In this document: piece after piece, positions 34,077-47,012 of the stretch
How positions within the stretch are numbered: the stretch's first letter is position 1
Layout of the letters: the number at the start of each line of letters is the position of its first letter
Assembly (NCBI GenBank): GCA_963969495.1
Contig: OZ018330.1
Span: forward strand, 66,474,907 to 66,538,906
Direction: 5' to 3'
DNA: 64,000 bases
Source of the DNA: Ceratothoa steindachneri
Taxonomy: Eukaryota; Arthropoda; Malacostraca; Isopoda; Cymothoidae
The notes under the pieces: generated by a model
What the model was told of the DNA's origin: nothing
Seen by the model: only the letters and a program-made list of their open reading frames with translations
The model's database searches: none
Made by a program: the position numbers and the translations under genes

Positions 34077-35399
34077 CAGGGTGGCGCAGAACAACTTGCT
34101 TATTTAGAAATTAAATTTAAACAAAAGTAATGCAGATATATATTTTTTCTTTGAACAACATAAAGTAGAATAATTACATTTATGTTTTCTCAGTTTTTAA
34201 AGATGATATCAGACAGATGGCGTCCATTATTCTCAATACACTGCGTTAATCGAACTCGGAAGTTTCGTTCAACTCTTTCCAGCATATCGACGGATATGTT
34301 GGCGACAGCTCGACGAATATTGTTCTTCAGGTGAGCCAGGGTCCTAGGACGATCGTTGTAAACAAGTGATTTTAGATAGCCCCATAAAAATATTCGCAGA
34401 GTGCTAAATCAGGCGACCGTGCCGGCCACTGCAGATCGCCCTTCAAGGAGATGAGGCGTCCTGGGAAGTGTTGCCGCAAAACAGTCATTGACACACGCGT
34501 TGTATGTGCTGTAGCACCGTCTTGCTAGAACCATACATCTCTCACATCCATCTGGTTGAGTGTTGGCAGGATAACTCCTGAATCATGCTGACATAACGGT
34601 CAGAAGTCACTGAAATGCCCGTTCGTTTTCTTCAAAAAACCATAGACCAATTATTCCAACTCCTGATAGTGCACACCAAACAGTTACACGTTGTGAATGT
34701 AGGAGACGCTGATGAAGTTGTTTGGGATTATCAGGGCTCCAATAGCGCATGTTCTGCTTATTTACACATCCCGAAAGATGGAAGTTAGCCTCATCACTGA
34801 AGAAAACAAGTGTGTCGTGAGGCATGCCAAGAAGCGCCTCACATGCATTTTGTCGAGCAACCAAATCAAGTGGATTAAGTTCTTGCACCACAGCCAATTT
34901 GTAAGGATGAAATTTTAGTTCTTCATGAAGGATTCGCCTCACAGAACGAGCAGACAACCCAACATCAGCTTCATGTTTGCGGGCAGAGCGCTGAGGGGAG
35001 CGAAAAACAGAATGCCCTACCACGTCAATGTTTTGGGGTGACCTTGCTGTTCATGGAAGCCCAGAGTTATTTCTTCACATCACCAGTTTCCCTAAAGTTG
35101 TTTTCCCATTTAACAATTGATTGCCTGCCAGGTAAATGATCATGAGGCGCAATATTGAAATGTGTACGGAATGCACGTTGCGTGGCGATGATTGAGCGAC
35201 CGGCAGAAAAGTATGTCTTGACAGCGAACGCGCGCTCCACCTTAGTCCACTCCATGATGCTAACTAAACAAAGCGACGCAGACCTACAGTACAACTTTTT
35301 GCCCCACCCCTCTCGAATATGCCTACCACCACCATCCTCAAAGCAACCATCGTTTCAGGGCGCCAAATTAAAATAAGCAAGTTCCTCTGCCTCACTCTG
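34077..35399 (-). mobile_element. Mariner-like element 2, complete ends
   Basis: Inverted repeats: CAGGGTGGCGCAGAACAACT, then TGCTTATTT, from 34077, and on the minus strand from 35399 CAGAGTGAGGCAGAGGAACT, then TGCTTATTT. About 24 of 29 positions match. TA flanks both ends (34075-34076 and 35400-35401). The element is 1.32 kb long with one transposase gene in minus orientation. Confidence 0.88.
34193..35255 (-). pseudogene. Mariner-like transposase (DD41 spacing), inactivated
   Basis: It starts MEWTKVERAFAVKTYFSAGR with an HTH region (RQSIVKWENNFRETGDV). After a frame change comes LSARSVRRILHEELKFHPYK, then the first Asp in FFSDEANFHLSG. The second Asp is in QDGATAHTTR, but the codon before it, Gln in the family, is a TAG stop near 34530. 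The third acidic position is Glu instead of Asp in LALCEYF. The gap is again 41 residues. The end reads CIENNGRHLSDIIFKN followed by a stop. It is related to the 27.6-kb and 38.5-kb elements but clearly a different lineage. Confidence 0.88.
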
Positions 35400-35401
35400 T
35401 A

Positions 35402-36954
35402 CCACATCAAGAATATAACTAATTGAAACATCATTATTTTTCCCCTTTTTTTCGTATATTAACACATTGATATTCCGTCTCTCGGAATCGTGCCCCACTC
35501 CAATTACCTTGAAAGGGGGGGGATTTCCCTTAGGCTACGAAATTTTTACATATTCATGGGCTTGCTTAAACACCGTATTTCCTGTCCTTTCTCCTCAACC
35601 AAAGTCCCGCCCCACGTGCCCTCTTTGGCCATATTGTTCTGATCTCAATTTTATCCTGCCTCTGCACAAAGAAATAGACAAGTAGAATTGCTAAATATAA
35701 AAGAAATTGGAGAGAAAAATCAAAATTATACCAATTGTTTAAAATTAATTGCGATAAGAAGTATATTACCTAAATATACTCATTGCAGCCATGGGTATCA
35801 TTTTGGGGGGCTAAATATCCATGAAAATGAGAATAAAACGAGCCAAGCGATGTAATAATATATAGGCAGACTGATTCCTAACTAGAGACGGATTAATTTT
35901 CGTATCGACCAAAACTAAGATCATTCCATTGGAACATTCTGTATTCGTAAGGTGGATTTTGTGTAGCACAGAGATAAAAGTCCAACATTCGACACATTTA
36001 GCTTACAACTACCAAAATACCGTTTTAGCTTGTCTTGGACCGAAGATTGTTTTCATTTTTTCCATTCGGCAGCAAATTGTGATTATTTTTTTTCAACAAA
36101 CTGTATGTTAAAAGTATTTCATTCTTTAGTTATGGAATGGGTAGCAAGTTTTAGCTCTATTAATATTCGAAATTTAAGTTTTACCGTCGTTTCTAAACAA
36201 AAATATGAGCATATGAATGATAAAAATGGATCAAGAACTATTATATTTTATATTCAAACTTTACTCATAATGAGTGGCGTTTTTGTGGTCATGTTTCTTA
36301 ATTTTCCAACGTTGTTTAGATATGTTTTGTTGTAACTTAATTTTTAAGTTCGTAAAAGAAATATAAAAAAATATAGTCATGATTAATTTTATTATTCTCA
36401 TTCGCATAGCTTAATTTTATATATGCTCGTCTTAAATGGCCTAACTTTACCTGGAGTATATGTTGAAGTGTATTCCTATATCAAACCACAAAATTGGAGA
36501 TTTTTAGGAATATCAAGTCTCCATTTAGGTTTATATAACACTTACAATAATAGAGGGTATTATTATCACAATCATACTATGATTAGATCAAGTTATTTTA
36601 AACTATAACCGATCTCATATATTTATATATTTCTTTTTTCTCTTTTTTTGGCAAAAGAATTCAGAAGCCGCTAACACTTTACAACAAATTTAAGTGTCAA
36701 AAAAAAACATAGATTTCATGTGCATTTTATTATGAGGTTGAGTGTGTTGAATGCGAATTTAATAACAAAAGTTCTCATCACGTAACATTTTCTCGTAAAT
36801 TGCCTATTTAATAATTATGCAATTGATACCGATTTCCACGATGCCATAAATCTATTTAGGCCCCAAATCAGATTAAATGTATCCATTGTAATTAATTCAT
36901 TAATTTATAATGAATCAGCAAGTTTGTTAGCTTTATATAATGTAATAACCTACA
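35402..36954. other. Unassigned AT-rich DNA
   Basis: Several short plus-strand frames (60-101 codons) exist, one with a hydrophobic end near 36250-36330. None has a homologous feel or a repeat structure. I do not call a gene. Confidence 0.4.
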
Positions 36955-37905
36955 TTTTAGTAATACGTCTTCGTTTGTAAGACGTCTCAGGTGTGTCACG
37001 CTTCAGGTACCAGCAGAGCACGGCTCCATTTTCCCTTATTCCTGTTTTGCTTGACGCTATATTTTGGATGGAACCTCTTCCATGTTTATCACTCAACTTC
37101 TGCATTCTCTGGGAAGAAGCACAGATGAGAATAAAGAAAGTTTATCTTCAGTGACATATTGCTACCGAGATCTTGGTAGCACTTGATTAGGCTCTCCATT
37201 ATAGGCTCTGAATGGCCCGTTAGTGCCTCTTGAAAAGTCATTTGCATACATCTTTGAATGCATGCCAGGCCGCTAGTTCAGTTTCATCCATTGTCGTCTC
37301 GAAGACAGCATCCGCTATAGGTTCACGAATCTGAGGGCCTACGAATATGCCTTCTTTAATCTTGGCATCATTTATTTTAGGGAAGATCGCTTTGAGGTAC
37401 TGGAAACATGGCTTGTTATGTTGCAGTGCTTTGGTAAATTGCTTTATTAGGACTAGTTTAATATGAATGGGGGCAAAATGATTTTCTCCTTCTAAACTAC
37501 TTGTTCATGAATTACATTATGGCATCCAAGCCTCATAGTTTGCCGAGGTGACCATCCCGAGTGTACATTATGTTCTAATCTGGCCCTACTGTCTCACTTT
37601 CAAATAAAGCACATAAACTTGGTGTATCCAGTTTGTACCCAATTAAGTCGGGCTACTACTTTCAAGTCCGCACAAATTAGTCACTCATGGTCCTTGTAAC
37701 TTATGCGATCTAGAATAAAAGCAAGGTTGTGATATCTCTCTCTTAAAATGACTGAGTGAGCAACTATAACTGAAGGCATGGTGTTCTCAAAGTGCAACAT
37801 AACCGCTTTTATGATGTAGAGGATGCATCTACGAATAACCTCCACTCTTTGGTTCATAGGTCAGCTCAAGGGTATGAATATTCATCTGATATCATTACAA
37901 TATTT
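36955..37905 (-). pseudogene. Unnamed multicopy family, copy M2
   Basis: No long open frame remains, but the minus strand carries the same domain order as M1. From high to low coordinate: KAVMLHFENTMPSVIVAHSV with RERYHNLAFILDRISYKDHE (about 37800-37680), LKVVARL, NHFAPIHIKLVLIKQFTKAL (about 37470), PCFQYLKAIFPKINDAKIKE with GIFVGPQIREPI (37400-37340), ELAAWHAFK, SNMSLKINFLYSHLCFFPEN (about 37120) and finally CWYLKRDTPETSYKRRR (about 36970). Stops and frame shifts interrupt it throughout. The N-terminal acidic leader seen in M1 is not recognisable. As in M1, function is unknown and the copy is dead. Confidence 0.75.
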
Positions 37906-38470
37906 CAATTAGTTTTCAAAAGTGAAGAATTGATGTAGCCTACATTAGGCTATTTCGGCCGCAAATTAACATTCTTTAATTACTTTCGAAATGGGGAGCG
38001 AAACCCGCAATTAAAAAAAAACTTGTAATATTCCTAATTTAAAAGGTTAACACCAGATTTGAATGCAAAACGCGGACGCTAAATGTCATCAGCACTATCG
38101 TCGTCTTAAATTACCTAGTTGTAAAATCCCTTGACGACAAAAGTTAAATTATCTCTACATTTCACTTTTATATTCGAGCTGCGCTTCTTTTTCACTCCCG
38201 TGGCAAAAGGTGTATAAAAGTCCAACAAACCGAGTTCGAAAAAATCGTGTTCTTTTAACTGCTTGGCTCCAGGGTTGCCAATGTTTGAAATAAGGTTGAA
38301 CTAAAGGTTGCCAGTGTGTGAAAATAATGGTTTATTTTCACATTTAAAGAAAGTAAGGCTCGCAGTATTTAAATGTCAATTTCTTACCTGTCCTACATTT
38401 AAAGTTTAACAAAATCAAGATAATTTGAGGGTTTTGTCCTAAATGCCTAATTGACTCATTTATTATTTTA
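37906..38470. other. Unassigned AT-rich spacer
   Basis: Nothing recognised between the M2 pseudogene and mariner-like element 3. Confidence 0.4.
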
Positions 38471-39904
38471 GATGTTATACCAGTTTTAGTAAATCGATCA
38501 TTTTTTGATTAGAAACGGCAAGCGTAAAAAGTTTTGTCAAAACAAATGATTTTCGCGAAAATTGTAAAGTAACAAATTTACTAGCATCATAATCATTCGT
38601 AGACTATAAAAGGAGAACTTTTTCTAGCAAAAATCATGATTAAAAATTTTTTCAAACTGAAAACATGGAAGCTCCTAAAAATGATTGGAAGAAAAAGAAA
38701 TTGTTGAAACATTCTTCAGAAGCAACTGTTCAGTGGTTGCAAAACAACGACGGATGAGAAGTGAAGGAGCTCAAGAGATACCATCACGACGAGCGCTATG
38801 CAGACTAATTAAAAAATTTCGAGATCCCGGTAGTGTACAAGATGGACGAAAATGGAGTGTTGGCAGAAAAGGCGTAGAACAACATAAGATTAAAGATTTG
38901 CGTCAAAATATAGAACGGTCGCCGCAAAAATCATTGAAGAGAAGATCAGAAGAAGTAGTATTGTCAAAAAGTGAAACATACAATGTAATGAAGAAAAAAC
39001 TGAAACTTAAGCCATACAAGATTCAGTTTGTGCAAAAATCAGAAGAAAACGATTTCGCGAAAAGAAAATCGTATGCAGAAGAATTTAGACAAAATTAGTG
39101 AAGTTGATGTACTACCCGTGATAATGCCTGACGAAGCGCACTTTCATTTCAGCGGATACAATAATAAACAGAACTACGGCAGATGGTTGATCACAACCAA
39201 GAAGCTATACACCATAAAGAACGGCATCCTGCAAAGATCATTGTGTGGTGTGCATAACACCTCAGAAGATCATTGGGCCGTATTTTTATGAGAATGAAAA
39301 TGGAAATTCAGTCACTGTGAATGGCAAAAGATAACGGCACATGCTTGAAGAATATTTTTTACCGAACTTTTGAAGGCTTGGAAACAGACGACAACTGTTT
39401 TTACAGCAAGATGGTGCAACATCACATACATCAAATGAAACAATGTAGTTGTTTAGACGAAACTTCAAAGAAAAAAATCATTTCTCGAAAGAGAATCTAA
39501 GTGGCCTCCAAGATCCCCCAATCTAACCCTTTTGCATTTTTTTATGAGGATATTTAAAAGATCCCTTTTACCGTAATAATCCTAGAAGTATCCAACAATT
39601 GAAAAATAATATCGCTGAAGAAATTAATAACATCTATGAAGAACTTTTTAAAAAAGTGAAGAGAGCAACTTCGTCACGAGTAAATGAATGATATGAGAAA
39701 AATGGTCAGCACTTGACAAGAAGAATCTTAAAATAAATTAAGGCATTATGTTAATTATGCCAACTGATTATTAGTCTTAGGTTTTGTTAATTTTAAGACA
39801 AGAAAATTAGTTTAAATAAAACTGGTTTAAATAGTTGAAAAATATCTGAAAGTTCAGCGAAAGTTTGTCAAAAATCAATGCTTCACTAAAACTGGCATAA
39901 CTTC
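38471..39904 (+). mobile_element. Mariner-like element 3
   Basis: The left end GATGTTATACCAGTTTTAGT (38471) pairs with GAAGTTATGCCAGTTTTAGT read on the minus strand from 39904. TA flanks both ends (38469-38470 and 39905-39906). Length 1.43 kb. Confidence 0.82.
38685..39690 (+). pseudogene. Mariner-like transposase remnant (DD41 spacing)
   Basis: The open N-terminal part (to 39098) has an HTH region (SRRALCRLIKKFRDPGSVQD) and a second helix pair (LSKSETYNVMKKKLKLKPYK). After a frame shift comes PDEAHFHFSGYNNKQNYGRW with the first Asp, then GPYFYENENGNSVTVN in pieces, then QQDGATSHTSN with the second Asp at about 39410. The third position (WPPRSPNLTLLHFF) has His where Asp is expected, again 41 residues away once a frame shift is allowed. 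The C-terminal part is rich in Lys and ends near 39690. At least three frame breaks and one in-frame stop are present, so this is the most decayed of the three mariner-like copies. Confidence 0.8.
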
Positions 39905-39906
39905 TA

Positions 39907-42839
39907 CAAATATCAATGAATAAATTAGCCATCTTGGAACCAAAGACTAGCAACTATTACCAATAAGCCCGAGAGTATCATTATAATCACAAAATTATTC
40001 TTTGTTTTATTAAACATCAAACGTAGGACATGTAAAAAAAGACCCTGTATAACACTAAAATTACGGCGTACGTCATCTGAAGTTTGACCCAAAATACTAA
40101 TATGTGAAAATAAAAGTCTTTAACTTTACTTATTTTATTAACCTAAAATTGTAGATCTATAGATTCCCAATTCGGCTACTGTACTTACATATACAAAAGT
40201 AATAATCAAACTATCTTACACCGATGTATCTGACCTCAGTTTAGTTTGAACACGTTTTAGGCAAAGAATATAATATTAATAAAATATAATGTAATAAAAA
40301 TGCAATGGGAAAATTCAAAATAAACTATATTGTGGTCAATTTTCATCAGAGTAATTACTTAATAAACTATACGCCTGTTATTAAAATATAATAATTGAAA
40401 TAAACAGAGAAGAAAAAATTATTCTTTGGAAGTAAAACGCATCTCCTCATCACTTTAAGGGTGAGATGCTAACAACTTTAGATTACCTCTAGATTTGGCT
40501 TCATGTACCAAATTGCATGAAGTAGCACAAAATGCACCCTCAGCAAAAATCAGTTTAACACAAAAAAAAAACTGTCCACTAGAGTACATATAACATGGTC
40601 TAGTCGGAAAGTTACTAAAGAGACAACTTTATAAGAGATATTTAAAATTTGGTGAGCCCCTTTTTAATACTACAAGTATAGTTAAAGTCAAAGTACTCAA
40701 AAGTATAAAGTTCTTTGTTTCATTTTTTCTCTCTAAAACTGTTCATATCGGCTATAGAACAATTGCACGTAGGAAGAAGAACACAAAATTGCGAACACTC
40801 AAACTTTCTTGATTTTGTGATCGCTACTTCATTTGTGAATCTTACGATAGAGTTTTGAGCATTCGATTTTCTATAAATAGATTTTGCTCCTGCGTCCATT
40901 GGTTTATTATAGGCATTTGCTCTAACTCTGTCATATATACGTTGCTCTCCTCCCTTAACAACTGTATGTATGCATGATAAGATAAATTTGAAGTACCTAC
41001 TTATACACCTCTTCATCCCTAATCCCTTCTACATAAATGTCACTTTATCCCGCATAACTAATGTGGCCACGGTCTTGAGGACAGCATTTCTTTGCGAACT
41101 CCATGAAATTAGAGGCACTTTTTCAGTAGATTGATGAAAAAAGCCCCGTTTAAAGGCAGAAATACAATTAAATATAAAAAATCGTTTGCTAGCCACGCTA
41201 GCGCCTTAACAATAAAGAGAATCTTTATATTTATGCCCTTTAGAGAGGTCAAAAAGCTGCAGTTAAACACAAGTGTAGTGACTCCGACTTACACAAATTT
41301 CAGGAGAGTCACCTTTGATGAGGGAACCCAAGCTAGATTAAATGTTCATTAAAAAAAGAGAATGGGCGAGGACCGTTTACTGGATTGAAAAATGGTACCT
41401 TGTCGACTGTCTCGATAACCTCAGCAACACATGGAGTAGGCGAGTCTCTCCCTACCTCCCTCTATAAACGACACGAAGATTGATTACGAAGTAGTTGGGA
41501 GATGTTAGCTAAACCAACACTAAAACCACCATTTTCTATCAAACATATGAGTCCATGTTTCAAGAAGTTCTAGCTTATCACCAGGAAAGACCACATCTTC
41601 GGCCATTAAATCTGTTTTCGTGATCCATTCGTCTCGTAAAAAACAACTAACAATCAACAAGCTGTACATTCTCACATTGCGCTCGTACACATTAGTGTTT
41701 AATGGGTTGGTATTGCAGGAAAATTTAGGTTTTGCTTTTATACTTCACTTATGTTAATAGTGTCTTAATATCCAGTATAAGCTCCCTCTGAATTCCTTCC
41801 AAGCTAAGGTCCTGGGCACAGGCGTAGGTGCAACCGGGCCAAAGGTTACATATAATTCTCCAAAGAGTATTTAAAGCCTAAATCTGAACCGTTAAGTGTA
41901 TGATTGACGTTATTCACTATAGGTGCTGCAGATCAGCCTGGTATGAAATGAGGCTGTTGCATACAGGGGCCAGCCGGAGATCAGTATTGTAGGTCAAATT
42001 CACCTTTTGTAGTAAACTAACTGAAGTGGAGGAATAAGACTCGCACCTTTAGTCTAGCGAAAAAATCAAGGGTATATAAATAAGAAGTTAGCTCTATCAG
42101 TAACTCTCCATCTTAAGTCTGCAAATATTTCCCAGGGAAGGCGTCAGTCAAATTTAAATGCAAGGCATCGGTGTGTTTTGGCAAAATGAGAGACCTAGTT
42201 CAGTATCTAAGTATTTTTCCTTTCTTCTGAAATTTATTAAATTCTTTGTGGAAGAGATGTCGATCATAAGGATATGTTTAAACGAATTATTGCTAATAGT
42301 GTGTACACCGAGAACTATAAAAATTGCAAACGAGCTCTTACATAAGAAGAGCTATCAAAAAATACTTAGAGTTGACCGCGTTTGAGGAAAAATTTCGACG
42401 ATCTAAACAGATTCTAATCAACAATGAGTCATCCAACAGAGAATTTGACAAATTATAGAAAAAAAATTTCAACTCAAATTTGGACAATGGAGGTAAAAGA
42501 AAAAGAAAAAAATACCAGTCTATTATAACAATCAAATGACAGTTATCTATAAAACAGATGAAAGAATACTCTAACATATCATAAAAAGCAAAACTTTTCA
42601 AGAAAATGACGATAAGTTTTCTCTACGAATATAATAAATGTCAGCAACCTAGTAACGAGAAACCTTAACGAAGACTTCCATCTGACGTCCAAATTTTGAA
42701 TTAGGTGTTTTTAAATACGATAAAATAAAATGTATCTTCCTAAGCTGATTTTTAATCTCCAGCCAGATATAAAAATCTGTATTTGCCAGTTATATTATTA
42801 CAAAATAAATTGGTCAAGTCAAAATACAACCTGGACTTT
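39907..42839. other. Unassigned AT-rich DNA
   Basis: About 2.9 kb without a supportable gene. The longest frame, 98 codons minus at 40720-41016, has no recognised motif. No clear repeat was found. Confidence 0.4.
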
Positions 42840-43790
42840 AACAAAAACATGTATATAAGAGACGCTGCTCCCATCATACAATGATATCAAAACTCAAAGC
42901 CCAGAAGCACGTCATGAAGATGCTACGTAGCAAACTTGTGAAACGATAAATCCTACTAATTTGTGAGACTACCAAAATTTGAGAGTAATATCAGAAAACT
43001 CGAAGAAGAATTCCTAGCATACAAATTAGAAGATGAATAAAAGTACCAAATTCTCCAATCACTTTACAACAGGTTGAAGACCACCAAATTCACTGAACAA
43101 AATCTAAAAAAACAACAAATTTATGGAAGGCAAATTTTCCGCCCACAATCCCGAAACACAGGATTCCTGACCTTGTTTAACACATACCTGACGAAAGTTT
43201 GAAAAAAGTCCTCAACTTTGATCTAAACTGCCACGTTCAACCGAAATACGACAAAACGAGGATTTACAAAAAAATGAGAATCAGAAAGTCTTGAAAATAA
43301 AACATGAACTTATTTTTATCCAAACTAATCGCAGCAGAAACTAGATAACGCACAAAGAAAAAAAAACTCCCTAATAACAAGTACATTTTCTTTCTACTTA
43401 ATAAAATAAAGAAGAATACCTGCAAAAACTAAAAATCCTACAACACGACACCCCAAAATTCCAAAGAATAATGAAAGACCCAACGAACCAACTAATAACC
43501 GAAAACAGCAGTATATCTAGTGAAATCTAACTCTTTCCTATTAAAGGTGAATATAGCCCCGTATACCTACGGAAATGTGAAACCCTAATCGCAAAATAAC
43601 TCCCTTCCTTCAATCATTTTCAAAGTCTCAACGCTGATATATATATAAACTCACCAAACGTTTGAATTCAGTAATTACGCTATTTTCGCGTTAGAAATCT
43701 CGATAAAATAGACCAATGATTTTGTTGATATTCTTCAAGGCTCCCCACTGGGAGGCATTTCGGCTTCTCTCAAAAGAATCAAAATTATTA
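42840..43790 (+). pseudogene. Penelope-like element, reverse transcriptase remnant
   Basis: The plus strand, read across stops, gives an upstream region with LNFDLNCHVQPKYDKTR (about 43215-43260), typical of the N-terminal part of Penelope-like proteins. Near 43560-43780 it gives PYTYGNVK, the LPSIIFKVST region, THQTF, KRLNSVITLF, TNDFVDILQ and GGISASL. These match the RT block in which a prolyl-rich motif is followed by the AKRLNS and the D-V-x-S-LFTNVP motifs. The sequence breaks off just before the catalytic Asp block. Neither the YxDD motif nor the GIY-YIG nuclease was found. It is heavily mutated and both ends are undefined. Confidence 0.7.
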
Positions 43791-46140
43791 TAAAGTGTGT
43801 CTACGAAAACCTTGATCTCTCTCCCCCATGAAGGGAAGCACCTTATTCATATATTAAAGGAACTTTTAAGAAATAAATTTTATCTCCCTCTCCCTCCTTC
43901 CAACCTCTTCCTCCATCTTTCTCTCATTTTCTCCTTCTCTCTTTCCCTCTCTAGCTCTCTCTCCTGCATTTATGCTCTGATGTTAAATTGTGTCAACGAT
44001 TTTCAAATTATGAAATCCAAACTTGCGTTGGAAAATCAAGCCTACAATTATAAAATAGCAGTTTGTGGTTTGCCAAATATTCTGTTACCTGAGGAATCTG
44101 ATTGGAGCTTCCTGATTTCTAATTTTTTTAAAAATTATGAAGTATTCATCATGGGTATGTTTTAGAAGTTTTCAATATTCGTGTTGCTATCGCGTTGTTG
44201 CACGATAAAAATCGATAAAACTTTGCATTCGATTCGATAACGGTGTTACTATTCCATAATTGCGGGGCACTTGTTATCTTTATATTTTTGCTTCGACTCA
44301 TAAATAATTAAAATTATATAATATTAATATATATTTCGGTCAATTCTGACATATTTATTGCACATTTCACTAGTGGTTTTTGCTATCCATAAGCTATTTT
44401 TCTATTATTGTAAACCACAATTCAGTGATATATGGGTTTATTTATTTTAAACAGGAATAAATATCTTTTTAACATAATTATTCAAGACTTACTAAGATTA
44501 ATTCATTAATGAAATATTAATTTTGGCCCTGGTTGAATTGTAGTGGATTAAAAATAAATACTCCATCAGCAATGGCCCTTTATCAGCTTTGAGTTAGAAA
44601 TAAAACAAAATCAATTTTTACATAAAATGTTGATACAATCGTCGCCTGTCTAGCTTAGGTGGCACTTTCCGAATATCAGTAGAATCATGAGAAAAATGTT
44701 AAGAAAACTAACGTCAGTCGTATACGGAGAAAAAAGACATTTACGGCTGAATTCTCCTATGGAAATTCGTCTGGTAAGAAGTTGTCAAGTTTATTTGGCA
44801 AGACTAAGTTATCACCTTTCTATTTTCTTACTTGTTGATGTAGTACCTGTGATATACAATGAAATGCAAGAAATGGATATTATGACTCTTTAGTTTAGCG
44901 AATTCGAACATAGCAAGTTAGGCTAACTTAGGTCAGCTAATTGGAATGTCAAGTGGGAGGGAATCCTCTAAATCCTGAGGAAATGATTAATCAATATCCT
45001 AACCGCAGGAGACTCTTATCTATTGTCTTGAAATTAATTGTCTTCTTTTTCTTGTTGTTAGACACCAGTATGCTCAGATGAACCAATGAAACTTGTTACA
45101 GCCTTGTTAAATTTGTTTCTAAAAAAAAAGAGTATTCACAGGTCTGTTTGAGAGTGCACTTTCCAGCCTACGCTGTGATTATATTTTTTAGTGCAAACCA
45201 ATCCCTTTGTTTTCTTTACCTTTCTATTAATTTTTAACTATACAATTGATACATTTTTTGATTAAGAAAACAGATTTTTTAATTTCTGGACCACAAGGTT
45301 TGAGAGTGTGCTAAAGATTTACCTTGCATGGGGTCCTTGTATCGAATTTCACACCAAGTATCTGGAGTAGCGCCACGTCCTCCTTTCCAGGATGCAAATA
45401 AGAAATGGAAGCTCACTGGGATGAATTGAACTATCTAGGCTTAACTGACGAATTAATGGATTACGCCCTTTCCCTTTACGTACCCACTTTTTTTCTACCA
45501 CTATTCTCTCTGTAGCCGGGAGATAACACTCCTACTACAACTGAAACCTGGAGGAGAAGAACGTCCCTCAGTTAGTGATGGAATGGGGTGACTCGACTTC
45601 TTGACAAAGCCTGGGGAAGATATTGCGTTCCTTTTCCTCTATGCAGGTACACTAGGCAAAAGTAACTAATTTATATTTTCTTGCAAAAAGATGGATGATG
45701 TAGCTGTGAGTAACATTCCTATTGCATGAAACCTAAAGGAAAGGCATGGCATCTAACTTCCAGTGTAGGAGTATGATAATGATAGATGATCACCCACCCT
45801 ACTCCTTAGTAGGCCCGCCTCTCTCTATTTATCCATAATATTAATCTTGTTAACCCCTTTAGCCTTTTTTTCTTGCTATTCCGATAGGTTCTCGCGATTT
45901 GTGAACTTTCTTTCTCTTAGTATAACCTAGCACACTGGTTCTCTAACTGCTTCGAGGTCCGAAAACTCACCAACTAGATTGCCGATTCTGATCTTCGCTT
46001 CTAGTGCGCATATGAGTTGGCTATTCTGACACCATCCTTTAAGGTTTAAAGCACCGGAACAAAGTTGCCATTACATAGGGTCGATTGTTAAGGCCTCTTT
46101 TTGCTAAATTCTGAAGGCATTATATGTGTACATGATCACA
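43791..46140. other. Unassigned DNA
   Basis: Plus-strand frame 43797-44165 starts inside the RT remnant's end and crosses a CT-rich tract, so it is not called. The rest shows no recognised coding. The C-terminal motif of the U family (PCHTQ) was looked for here and not found. Confidence 0.4.
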
Positions 46141-47012
46141 TTAAGGAAGTTTTGATCCTATGAATACATATGGGAGGAATAGTAAGAGTAAACAGACAAA
46201 TATAGAGCCGCCTCCATGTACGGTATCTTGCCATCTAAGTGCCAGAGAGGGTAAATTCACCTGAGGCCTCATTACTACCGGTGGAGGAGCTCTCCTCCAA
46301 CCATTCGCATAAAGTAAATGGGTTTCCCTTTTACCATACATCTGGAAGAGCAACTCCTTTATCAATACAATAAAAGCCATGTGGTGATACTGATAGAGTC
46401 TCACAGGTTGTTAAGGCTTTACAAAGTGGTTCTTTCCATTTAGTTTCACGTTCTGTTGTACCAATTTATTTCCTGCACAGGTGCCTCAAAGAGAGATCAT
46501 TTATATGCAAACTGCAGATGATCCCCTTAAAGGACGGTGTAATTAATATTGCAGCCCTGATAAGGATACAGTCATGAAGCTAGTATTAGGTGCCGTAGTG
46601 TCAGCTCCCACTGCCTTTATCTCATCTTTAATATCATCTCCAACAAGCCATCTCATCAGGCTGTGTGCAATACCTGCACCTGTTCCTCGTTTAATAGTTG
46701 GATGATCTAAATGGACAGTATCTGTTTCTCCTACAAGCAAATTGTAATCTGGAATTTCTTTCCTTCATACCATTTGTCCCGTTTCTTCTTTTTAGTTAGT
46801 GTTGTATCTCTTCTCCCATTAAAAAACAAAGCAGTGATTTTCCTATCTTCCAAACATTCAGATTCAGTGAAATTCCTCGTTAACTTCTGTCGTTCCCTCC
46901 AGACATTGTGATGGTCAATTACATTGGAGCGGTCTTCCGAATATATAATACGATAGTCGAATACTAATGCAGCAGCAGCTCTATTTGACATAGAATACCA
47001 ATCTGCTTCCAT
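46141..47012 (-). pseudogene. U-family protein, copy U1 (core only)
   Basis: Two open pieces on the minus strand carry the core of the family. The first (47012-46731) has SNRAAAALVFDYRIIYSEDR, DHHNVWRERQKLTRNF and ITALFFNGRRDTTLTKKKK. The second (46740-46543) has DHPTIKRGTGAGIAHSLMRW, then LVGDDIKDEIKAVGADTTA and PNTS. In other frames there follows ICSLHINDLSLRHLCRK (about 46510), matching the LH-xx-ELPLRHL motif of U3, then a tail to about 46141. Two Asp-bearing motifs (FDGR-x-D, here Asn in the first position, and G-A-D-T-T-x-x-NT) look like the first two acids of an RNase H-like nuclease. The N-terminal LPT and Cys-rich modules and the PCHTQ end are absent. No function is established. Confidence 0.65.

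Noticed and set aside
35929..36608. Short plus-strand frames, one with a hydrophobic end
   Set aside because: They are AT-rich, under 105 codons, and hydrophobic runs are expected by chance from T-rich DNA.
43797..44165. 122-codon plus-strand frame
   Set aside because: It starts just past the Penelope-like remnant and crosses a CT-rich low-complexity tract. No domain is seen.
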